Assembly: GCA_018266615.1 (NCBI GenBank)
Contig: JAFEAB010000041.1
Span: 1 to 47,978, forward strand
Reading direction: 5' to 3'
DNA length: 47,978 nt
Origin: Bacteroidota bacterium
Lineage (GTDB): Bacteria; Bacteroidota; Bacteroidia; Chitinophagales; Chitinophagaceae
Below are positions 16,785 to 24,600 of this stretch, piece after piece. A program made the position numbers and the translations under genes. Within the stretch, counting starts at the first letter, position 1; every line of letters starts with the position of its first letter. The notes below the pieces were generated by a model that was given only the letters and a program-made list of their open reading frames with translations, had not been told where the DNA came from and did not search any database.

Positions 16785-16869
16785 TTAAACGTATATATCC
16801 GTTTAAAAACGGATTGGAACAAAAATATTTCGTAACTTTTTCGTGGGGTGGGGCTTGAGGTTCCCCTAT
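16785..16869. repeat. Structured repeat element, copy 4
   Basis: 85-bp core closest to the GDSL hydrolase gene. The first hairpin reads ATCCGTTT/AAACGGAT, so the pair that is C-G in copy 3 is T-A here. The final CTAC has become CTAT. Confidence 0.9.
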
Positions 16870-16919
16870 TTTTTCTTCGACTGTATTTTTCTGAAAGAAC
16901 AATAAATTTAAATAAGAAA

Positions 16920-17543
16920 TTAAAGATTAGACAGCACCCTTCCAACTAAGCTATCTGCCCATCTGTTATACTCCTTTTCAGAGGGATGCAATCCATCCGG
17001 TGCAAGATAGTCTTTCAGATTACCAAATTCCCGCTGTCCGGTGGTAATATCTAAAAAATTACAGCGCCTTTCTTTGCTAATATACTCAGCCGCACTGTTA
17101 AAAGTATCAATCTCCCTGGCAATTACCTCTACGTCTCTGCCTGCCGCAAAAGGGGTAATTCCCCAATCGGGTATTGAAAGAACATATACATTATCGCTAT
17201 TGCCTCTGGCAAAATCAATAGCCTTTTGCAATAATTCCGAAAATTGTTCTTCAAATCCTGTAACGCTCCTCCCCCGATACTGGTCATTTACCCCTATGAG
17301 CAGACTAACCATGTCATAACCCGCTGGATCAAAAACCCATGCATCTATACCTGCTGCCAGTTCATCGGTAGTCCAAGCGGTCTTTGCCACTATTTCCGGA
17401 GCGGCAAATGAAAATTGTTTTCCGGCATGATATGTATACTTTCTCATTTTGCGGATAAACTGGTAGGGAAAGTTTTGATTCAGCAAAACCTGTTCTCCAA
17501 TGGTGTAACTATCGCCGAGAGCGAGGTAATTAAAATATTGCAT
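16920..17543 (-). CDS. SGNH/GDSL-type hydrolase
   Basis: A 207-residue esterase/lipase-type hydrolase without signal peptide. The catalytic Ser is in block I (ALGDSYTIG, Ser12). Block III is GVNDQYRG near residue 84 with the oxyanion Asn. Block V DGLHPSEKEYNRWAD near residue 182 supplies the Asp-His pair. Substrates of the family range from lysophospholipids to acetylated sugars, and nothing here decides between them. Its 3' end abuts the repeat region. Confidence 0.93.
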   Translation of the reverse strand: MQYFNYLALGDSYTIGEQVLLNQNFPYQFIRKMRKYTYHAGKQFSFAAPEIVAKTAWTTDELAAGIDAWVFDPAGYDMVSLLIGVNDQYRGRSVTGFEEQFSELLQKAIDFARGNSDNVYVLSIPDWGITPFAAGRDVEVIAREIDTFNSAAEYISKERRCNFLDITTGQREFGNLKDYLAPDGLHPSEKEYNRWADSLVGRVLSNL

Positions 17544-17851
17544 CTATAAATTTATTAAGAAATCCTTTCTTCTCTCCGGGTATTTATCTAATAGAAAAGT
17601 TGCTAATTCCATTTTTACACCCTACTCCATTGAAAGTCTTATCAGGGAAATAAATACCCGAATCAAAAGGAGCGGATTTACCTTAAAAATATTAACCCTG
17701 GTATAATTCTAAAAGGCCAAAGTCTCATTCAACTGTTGAATTTAAGGTTCCTGGCCACCCACATTTTCCCGATTGCTATTTCTATTTCCCGATTCCGTTA
17801 TTTTCCTACCTGATTACTTATTCAATTTGCAGAAAATAAATTATAGTAATA
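17544..17851. other. Divergent intergenic region without recognised feature
   Basis: About 308 AT-rich bp between the GDSL hydrolase and heme oxygenase starts. It must hold both promoters, but no clean TAnnTTTG box was found except a TAAATTTA next to the hydrolase ATG. TTTCCCGATT occurs twice near 17768-17800. Confidence 0.4.
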
Positions 17852-18379
17852 ATGCAATCATTAAAGGAAGCCACCAACGAAAAACACAGGCTGGCAGAAA
17901 GTATGCCTTTTAATCAACGAATGATTAATGCCCAATTGAGCAAGGAGGAATACCTGCTATACCTCACCCAACTCCAATGCATCTTCAAGGCGATTGAAGT
18001 TCATGAATTGCCTAGTGATCATTTACGAAGGATAACGTCTATTGAATTGGATATAAAAGAATTGACAAATGAGGGGTATTCTGCAGAAAATATCCTCACC
18101 AGTACCCAAAAATATGCATCCTATTTGGCCAGCCTATCAGGCACACAGGTTCTCCCTCATATTTATCTTAACTACCTGGCTCTTGCCTATGGGGGGCAAA
18201 TAATTAAAAAATGTGTGCCCTCCTCTGGTAACCTTTATCATTTTGAAAATTTGAAGGAAGCCATCTCCTCCATCCGCACAATTCAACAGGATGAATGGGC
18301 TACAGAGGCCAATATTGGATACGATTACCATATTGCCATTTTTGAAGATTTGGAAAATGAATGTTTAATCCTTAAATGA
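17852..18379 (+). CDS. Biliverdin-producing heme oxygenase-like protein
   Basis: A 175-residue all-helical protein. The N-terminal KEATNEKHRLAE gives the proximal heme ligand as His12, matching the K-x-A-T-x-x-x-H pattern of heme oxygenases. The distal helix region HIYLNYLALAYGGQIIKK, with the Gly-Gly kink, lies near residues 107-124. The expected role is oxidative opening of heme to biliverdin, CO and iron in the cytoplasm. It is slightly shorter than typical bacterial enzymes (about 190-210). No hemin transporter or reductase gene is adjacent. Confidence 0.85.
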   Translation: MQSLKEATNEKHRLAESMPFNQRMINAQLSKEEYLLYLTQLQCIFKAIEVHELPSDHLRRITSIELDIKELTNEGYSAENILTSTQKYASYLASLSGTQVLPHIYLNYLALAYGGQIIKKCVPSSGNLYHFENLKEAISSIRTIQQDEWATEANIGYDYHIAIFEDLENECLILK

Positions 18380-18389
18380 AATATTTGAG

Positions 18390-18545
18390 ATGGAATATAT
18401 AAAAAACATGGGCCTCGCCGCATTCCTGTTTTTCCTGATTAAAGGTCTACTGTGGCTTACCCTTTTTGCACTCCTTTATTACAAAGTAATTAGTAAAGAA
18501 ACCCTAAAGAAAAAGAGATTCTTCCGGATATTTTTCAAACAATAA
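18390..18545 (+). CDS. Small single-pass membrane protein, 51 residues
   Basis: The open frame from ATG 18390 to TAA 18543 starts MEYIKNMGL. It holds one hydrophobic segment of about 22 residues (positions 8-30) and a strongly basic tail (KETLKKKRFFRIFFKQ). The positive-inside rule predicts a cytoplasmic C-terminus. It begins 10 bp after the heme oxygenase stop on the same strand, so co-transcription is likely. I do not recognise a family. Composition and position make it more credible than chance, but it could be spurious. Confidence 0.5.
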   Translation: MEYIKNMGLAAFLFFLIKGLLWLTLFALLYYKVISKETLKKKRFFRIFFKQ

Positions 18546-18842
18546 CCCATTTATTCTTTGCCCAAAGGAGATTCAATTTCCATTTTTTTTGGATCGTACG
18601 GTTTACTTTTCTATAAATGCGGCGAGAGGTTTTAAAATAATGGAGTTTCAATATCCAAAATCAACTTTCTTTTTCGGAATTGATCAGGATGTGTTAATAC
18701 CGGATAATTTCATTTTTGAAAATAAACCTTCCGGGGGAACCGAAGCAGGGTACCTCCGGTTAAAAATGCCATTAGCAGGAATTGTTAGGGAAATACCATT
18801 AATTTTTCCCTGATTTTCCAGGAAAGCTTTGCCGTTGCGGCT
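18546..18842. other. Intergenic region without supported gene
   Basis: About 300 bp ahead of the glutaryl-CoA dehydrogenase promoter. A 57-codon frame from ATG 18640 (MEFQYPKSTFFFG) exists but shows no recognisable motif, and its TTG-initiated extension is not credible. No hairpin terminator was identified. Confidence 0.4.
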
Positions 18843-18850
18843 TATCTTTG
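18843..18850 (+). promoter_or_regulatory. Bacteroidota -7 promoter box (TATCTTTG) for the glutaryl-CoA dehydrogenase operon
   Basis: A perfect TAnnTTTG box. Transcription would start near 18856, giving a leader of about 95 nt before the ATG at 18950. It lies on top of a TTG that would otherwise extend the reading frame, which supports the shorter start. The leader is long for this window and could hold a regulatory element, though none was recognised. Confidence 0.6.
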
Positions 18851-18949
18851 CGGCCACGGGAAAACCTGCCCGCCGAATTGCTTGCTGTTGTACAAGAGTG
18901 CGACGCCAATGCCGTTGGGATATGTAAAACTGCCCGTAAAAAATATACC

Positions 18950-20134
18950 ATGGCTGTTAAAACCGACAATTTTTTATCGCCCGATTATTTTAATGTGGAT
19001 GACCTTCTGACGGATGAACATAAGCTGATCCGGGAAACCGTTCGTGCATATGTAAAGAAGGAAATATCCCCGATTATTGAGGATTTTGCCCAACGGGCAG
19101 ATTTCCCTGTCTTCATTGTAAAACAGTTAGGAGAACTGGGCTGTTTTGGCCCTACGGTTCCCCAACAATATGGTGGAGGCGGTCTCGATTATATCAGCTA
19201 TGGCCTGATGATGCAGGAACTGGAACGGGGCGACAGTGGGGTACGCTCCACCGCCAGCGTTCAGGGCAGCCTGGTGATGTTTCCCATTTATCAATATGGT
19301 AGTGAACAACAACGTAATAAATATCTCCCCAAACTGGCGAGCGGCGAATGGCTGGGATGTTTTGGGTTAACGGAGCCCAACCACGGCAGCGACCCAAGCA
19401 GTATGCTTACCCATATCCGCGATGCGGGAGACCATTTTATTCTGAATGGTGCAAAAATGTGGATTTCCAATGCTCCATTTTCACAGGTGGCAGTGGTATG
19501 GGCCAAGGATGAATCGGGAGTAATTCGTGGTCTGATAGTAGAAAGAGGAATGGAAGGATTCAGTACCCCTACTACCCATGGGAAATGGAGCCTTAGGGCC
19601 AGTGCCACAGGCGAATTGGTTTTTGATAATGTGAAAGTTCCAAAAGAAAACCTCCTTCCTAATGTTTCCGGTTTAAAGGGTCCTCTATCCTGCCTAACTA
19701 AAGCCCGCTATGGCATTGCCTGGGGTGCAGTTGGCGCAGCCATGGATTGCTACAATACCGCACTCAATTACAGCAAAGAACGCGTTCAATTTGGAAAACC
19801 CATCGGAGCCTTCCAATTGCAGCAACGAAAGTTGGCAGAAATGGTTACTGAAATTACAAAAGCTCAACTTCTTAACTGGCGTTTGGGCGTTTTGATGAAT
19901 GAAGGGAGAGTTACTCCCCAACAGGTAAGTATGGCAAAACGTAACGCCTGTGAGATAGCTACTACTATTTGCCGTGATGCCAGGCAGATGCTTGGAGGTA
20001 TGGGTATTACCGGTGAATACCCCGTTATGCGGCATATGATGAATCTGGAAAGCGTAATCACATACGAAGGAACCCACGACATTCATTTACTCATCACCGG
20101 GATGGATGTTACCGGTTTTAATGCGTTTAAATAA
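18950..20134 (+). CDS. gcdH: Glutaryl-CoA dehydrogenase
   Basis: A 394-residue acyl-CoA dehydrogenase. The glutaryl-CoA branch is indicated by SGVRSTASVQGSLVMFPIY (Arg99 would bind the substrate's distal carboxylate), CFGLTEPNHGSDPSSM, and the catalytic base Glu373 in TYEGTHDIH. It oxidises and decarboxylates glutaryl-CoA to crotonyl-CoA with FAD, passing electrons to ETF. The start at 18950 (MAVKTDN) is preferred over 18848, which lies inside the promoter box. The next gene, 3-hydroxybutyryl-CoA dehydrogenase, fits the same route. It could serve tryptophan or lysine degradation. Confidence 0.94.
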   Translation: MAVKTDNFLSPDYFNVDDLLTDEHKLIRETVRAYVKKEISPIIEDFAQRADFPVFIVKQLGELGCFGPTVPQQYGGGGLDYISYGLMMQELERGDSGVRSTASVQGSLVMFPIYQYGSEQQRNKYLPKLASGEWLGCFGLTEPNHGSDPSSMLTHIRDAGDHFILNGAKMWISNAPFSQVAVVWAKDESGVIRGLIVERGMEGFSTPTTHGKWSLRASATGELVFDNVKVPKENLLPNVSGLKGPLSCLTKARYGIAWGAVGAAMDCYNTALNYSKERVQFGKPIGAFQLQQRKLAEMVTEITKAQLLNWRLGVLMNEGRVTPQQVSMAKRNACEIATTICRDARQMLGGMGITGEYPVMRHMMNLESVITYEGTHDIHLLITGMDVTGFNAFK

Positions 20135-20149
20135 ATTTAATCTTCTCTG

Positions 20150-21052
20150 ATGGCTATTGAAAAAGTTTCTGTAATAGGTGCCGGTACGATGGGTAATGGA
20201 ATTGCCCATGTTTTTGCCCAGGCAGGCTTTAATGTAACCCTGATTGATGTAAGCCCTGGCCAGTTGGAACGGGCATTGGGTACTATTGCAAAAAATGCCG
20301 ACAGGCAGGTAGCTAAAAACCTGCTTACCGAAGATCAGAAAAAGGCCTTACTCGCTCACATTAAAACCAGTACCGATATGCGTGGCGGAGTTAGCGATGC
20401 CCAATTGGTAGTGGAAGCGGCCACAGAAAATGAAACCCTGAAATTGGAAATTTTTAAACAACTGGATGAAGCTGCCCCTGCCGGTTGCATACTGGCTACC
20501 AATACCTCCTCCATTTCCATCACTAAAATTGCAGCCGCTACCTGGCGCGCCGGAGATGTTATTGGGATGCATTTTATGAACCCGGTGCCGGTTATGAAAC
20601 TGGTTGAAATAATTAATGGTTATGCCACTAAAAAGGAAGTAACTGAAACCATTATAAGCCTCTGCGAAAAGCTGGGAAAAACTCCCTGCGAGGTGAATGA
20701 TTATCCCGGGTTTGTAGCCAACCGGATCCTGATGCCGATGATTAATGAGGCTATTTATTCCTTGTTTGAAGGCGTTGCGGGAGTAAACGAAATTGATACG
20801 GTAATGAAGTTGGGTATGGCACATCCCATGGGGCCCTTGCAACTTGCCGATTTTATTGGGCTTGACGTTTGCCTTAGTATTTTACGGGTTTTACACGATG
20901 GTTTCGGAAATCCAAAATATGCACCCTGTCCCCTATTGGTAAATATGGTTACGGCAGGTAAATTGGGAGTTAAATCAGGCGAAGGTTTCTACTCCTACAC
21001 GGCAGGAAGTAAGGAATTGGTGGTGAGCCCAACTTTTAAAAAGTTTAAGTAA
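20150..21052 (+). CDS. hbd: 3-hydroxybutyryl-CoA dehydrogenase
   Basis: A 300-residue two-domain NAD(P)-dependent dehydrogenase that interconverts 3-hydroxybutyryl-CoA and acetoacetyl-CoA. The Rossmann motif GAGTMGNGIAHVFAQAGF is at residues 10-27. The catalytic dyad is His141 (GMHFMNPVPVMKLVEII) and Glu153. The C-terminal helical domain has DYPGFVANRILMPMINEA and MGPLQLADFIGLD. It sits 15 bp after gcdH; an enoyl-CoA hydratase for the step in between is not in the window. Confidence 0.95.
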   Translation: MAIEKVSVIGAGTMGNGIAHVFAQAGFNVTLIDVSPGQLERALGTIAKNADRQVAKNLLTEDQKKALLAHIKTSTDMRGGVSDAQLVVEAATENETLKLEIFKQLDEAAPAGCILATNTSSISITKIAAATWRAGDVIGMHFMNPVPVMKLVEIINGYATKKEVTETIISLCEKLGKTPCEVNDYPGFVANRILMPMINEAIYSLFEGVAGVNEIDTVMKLGMAHPMGPLQLADFIGLDVCLSILRVLHDGFGNPKYAPCPLLVNMVTAGKLGVKSGEGFYSYTAGSKELVVSPTFKKFK

Positions 21053-21109
21053 AATACGAATCCGCATAAGATTTCAAGTTGCATTTTTGGCGGAAACGGA
21101 TTTTTCTAT

Positions 21110-21451
21110 TTATTTTTTCTTACCTGAATTACGTTTCTTCACCAGGTCATAAGAATCAGTGATCATCTGTTTTACGGATTTTGCCGAAATGCTGCTATTT
21201 AATTCGATCGTATTCCAGTGCTTTTTATTCATATGATAACCGGGGAATACTGCTTCCGGAAATTCTTCCCTTAATAAAATGGCTTTTTCCGGATCGCATT
21301 TTACGTTCAGCCTTCCCGGGGTTTCATCTAACGCCAGTAGCAGGAAAATTTTTCCTCCAACCTTAAACACCAGCGTGCCTTCCCCAAATGGAAAACTTTC
21401 TTCTACATCCGAAAGCTTTATCGCCCAGTCTCTGACCATTTCAATATCCAT
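21110..21451 (-). CDS. MmcQ/YjbR family protein
   Basis: A 113-residue protein with the CyaY-like fold of the YjbR family. It has an N-terminal helix followed by EESFPFGEGTLVFKVGGKIFLLLAL, then LNVKCDPEKAILLREEFPEAVFPGYHMNKKHWNTIEL, the signature half of the domain. Members are called DNA-binding from structural studies, but the physiological role is unsettled. It is convergent with hbd and not evidently in an operon. Confidence 0.92.
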   Translation of the reverse strand: MDIEMVRDWAIKLSDVEESFPFGEGTLVFKVGGKIFLLLALDETPGRLNVKCDPEKAILLREEFPEAVFPGYHMNKKHWNTIELNSSISAKSVKQMITDSYDLVKKRNSGKKK

Positions 21452-21618
21452 ATTTCTGTTCGATCTTTAAAAAATTACACCCCACTCTTTTAATTTTACT
21501 ATACCCGGATTACGGTGAAATCCCATTTAGCCAATAAAGGTTCCAAATTACGAAATTGGACTCTTCCAAATTTCCTCCCATACAAAGCTGTTCTATTATT
21601 AGCCCTGAAAAGAAAGCC

Positions 21619-21645
21619 CAAAAAAAGCCCACATTGCTGTGGGCT
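21619..21645 (-). terminator. Rho-independent terminator after the T9SS surface protein gene
   Basis: An inverted repeat AGCCCACA (21626-21633) / TGTGGGCT (21638-21645) with a TTGC loop. On the minus strand the hairpin is followed by a run of six T (21626-21621), 25-45 bp after the stop of the 1411-residue gene. Confidence 0.8.
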
Positions 21646-21669
21646 TATGTATCATCTTGTTTTTAATAA

Positions 21670-24600
21670 TTATCTCAGAACAGTAACATCCTTTTTAATG
21701 GTCACTACTTTATTATCTATAAGTGTAAACTTACAAACTGCATAGTATGTGCCATCAGGAACGGGTTTCCCTTTGTAGGTACCATCCCAGGTATTGTTAT
21801 AATTCTTGTTTTCATAAACCGTATTTCCATATCGGTTAAACACCTGCACGCTTACATTCTTCAGGCAGGCATTACTGCGATAAACCATCCAGTAATCGTT
21901 AATACCATCGCCGTTTGGTGTGAAGGCATTACGAACCTCAATACAAATAGGAATAACGGTAACGGTTACCGTATCGGTAGCTTCACAACCCTGCTGGCTA
22001 ATACCGGTGAGGGTATAAGTGGTTGTTTCACTGGGCGAAGCAACCGGGTTTGAAATAGTAGCGGAGCTCAGTCCGGTGGCGGGCGACCACAAATACGATA
22101 CGATAGGTGATGTACCGGAGGAAGTTAGTGTTGTTGCATCTCCAATAATAATAGTTACCGGCTCTCCGGCATCCACTTCAAACGGAGGAAGCAGGGTAAC
22201 GGTTACCTGACTTTGCGTTTCGCACAACAGGCTGTCCTGAACCGTAACGGTATGGTTACCGGCACCATTTACGGTAAATACATTGGTTTCATTCTGAAGT
22301 TCACTATCGTCAATCCCCATGGAGAAAGGTGAAATACCCTGGGTGGTTGTAACCGTTATGGTAGCTGTTTGAGTACAAGGAACCTGCTCAACCGCTGTAG
22401 TAAACTTGACCGTATCCACAAAAATATTCACATGTGCGGTATCGACACAACCAAAGCTATTGCTTCCAATCAATTGATAATTTCCTGATTGGCTCACAGC
22501 AGAAGGGTTAGCCACTGCAGCACCTCCAATGGTCCAGTTAGCAGTGATACCGGTCATATTATACAGAGAGTTTAAATCAATGCTGGTAGACTGGCAAATC
22601 ATGGCCGAAGTATCTCTGAAATTAGGAGCAGCTACTACGGTAAGTTTGGTGGTATCGGCACAGGTGGCAGCACCCGAACTGGTAGTATCGGTAGCAATAA
22701 CGGTATATACATAAGTGCCAGGCTGTGTGGGAGCAACTACCTGAGTTGGGTTTTGCAAAGTACTGCTGAAGCAATTCGGACCAGTCCAGGCATACGTAGC
22801 ATTTTCAATGAAATCGCTTCCCAGGTTAAAGGTTCCACCTGCGCAAACCGGGCCGGTATTGGTTGCATTGGTGGTACAAACCACATCGCAACTGGTGGAT
22901 CCGGTACCCCCAATTTGCTGATACGTAATGGTACCAGGCTGGTTACTATAATTGGTTACCAGCAGCAGATAGAACTGACCCGGTTGGCCATTGGCAATAT
23001 TAATTTCTTCTGTACCTGCAGCGGAGTAGCTACAATCCACAATGTTTGCAGCAGCAACCCCATTACATGCGGCGGCGAGATCGTTAAATGGCCCCCACAA
23101 TACAAAGTCCACATCAATTAAACTACCCGATAAATTATGCTGTTGAACCTGGATAGCAATATCTCCGGCATTTTGAATTTGTAAATAATAATAAGTAGGA
23201 TTGGGGATAGTGTATAGGCAGCCATAAGGGCCTGAACCATTAGTATTTGGTTGTCCTGTAATATTAGGCACAGTAAACGGAGCAGAAGTACAGAATGGCA
23301 ATGCGGTAGAACAGTCAGAAGCCGGCGGCGGTGGCGGTGGAATGGCAGCGCAAATACCAAAGGCGCCGGGGTTATTATTACCATAAGTCCAGAAACGAAC
23401 CCAAACGGTATCGCCGGGATTCAGGTTATTGGCATTGATGGCGGGCATTCCGTTTCCTGCTCCATCATCGTTACAGGTTACGAGTGTCATGTTATCGCAA
23501 GTGCCGGTATAGAGCGCCATACCTCCATCGGTTACATCAATCCGGTTTGTAGAGATGAGGATTGAACCGGAGCAGGGCACAACCGCTTTAAACCAAACAT
23601 CGCCTCCCTGGTAGTTGGCACAACCAGGTGCGGGAATACCGGCACCGGAAGTGGGTGATGCAGAGAAGGTAGAATAGGTTGCAAAATTGCAGTTACCGCC
23701 CTGGTCTACATAGAGATCGAATGCGTTGCATGGATCATCATTAGCAGGAGCCGGAGGCGCAGCTTTTACGCATATATTAAAAGTACCCGGGTTATCGTTA
23801 CCATATTCCCAGAACCGGATCCAAATCGTATCTCCCGGTGTAAGCCCCGTACGTACAATCATTGGCATCAACCCATTCGGGCTGTCATCATCATCACATT
23901 CAATCAGGGTAAGGTTATTACAATCACCCGAATAAATGGCCATTCCGCCATCTGTAATAACGCCGGTATTGGTATTCACAATAATACCCCCTGTAGCAGG
24001 AACCACGGTTTTAAACCAAACATCACCTCCCTGGTAATAGGCGCAACCCGGAGCAGGCACTCCCGCAGATGAGGTAGCGCTTTGGGTAGTGAATGTCTGG
24101 TAACTGCAGGTATCCAGGGAAGGCATGAATATAGCCCCGCATGGATCATCATTCGCAGGAGGAGGTGGGGGAACACCTACGCAAACATTAAAGTTGGCGC
24201 CATCGGTAGTGGTAGTGGTGGTCCATACCCGTACGAAGTATGTACTTCCATTTGTAAGTCCACTGATACTATAGGTATTTCCTGTAAAGCATCCTTTAGA
24301 AACCAGGCTTCCGCAGGTTCCTTCATACACTTCAGAAGCCAGGAAGGTGGCAGCACCGGTAACATTCAGGAAAGAAATATTATGATAAGGAGATGTTGCC
24401 ACAAAGCTGAACCAGCTATCATCATTTGCGCCGGCAGGTGAACAGGTTGGAGTAGGAACACCTGGCCCCGAAGGGAGCGCTGCAACTGTAGTGCCGGCCG
24501 TAACGGATGTGCAACTCATATCCGGATTCACGGTTAATGAAATGGCCCCAGTACAGGTATCATTAATGGGAGGGGGTGGTGGTACAGATGCACAGATTCC

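Noticed and set aside
15976..16869. CRISPR array
   Set aside because: Only four long repeats, spacers near-identical in pairs, no cas genes.
15825..16945. Short open frames 15825-16013, 16113-16295, 16480-16686 (plus) and 16763-16945 (minus) sharing peptide similarity
   Set aside because: The similarity comes only from the DNA repeat read in different frames; none has a consistent start, length or domain.
18589..18813. 74-residue frame before gcdH
   Set aside because: TTG start, no recognisable motif, no promoter or operon support; an internal ATG at 18640 is not better.
21053..21109. Terminator after hbd from AATCCG/CGGATT
   Set aside because: Six-base stem with a loop of about 30 nt; too weak to call.
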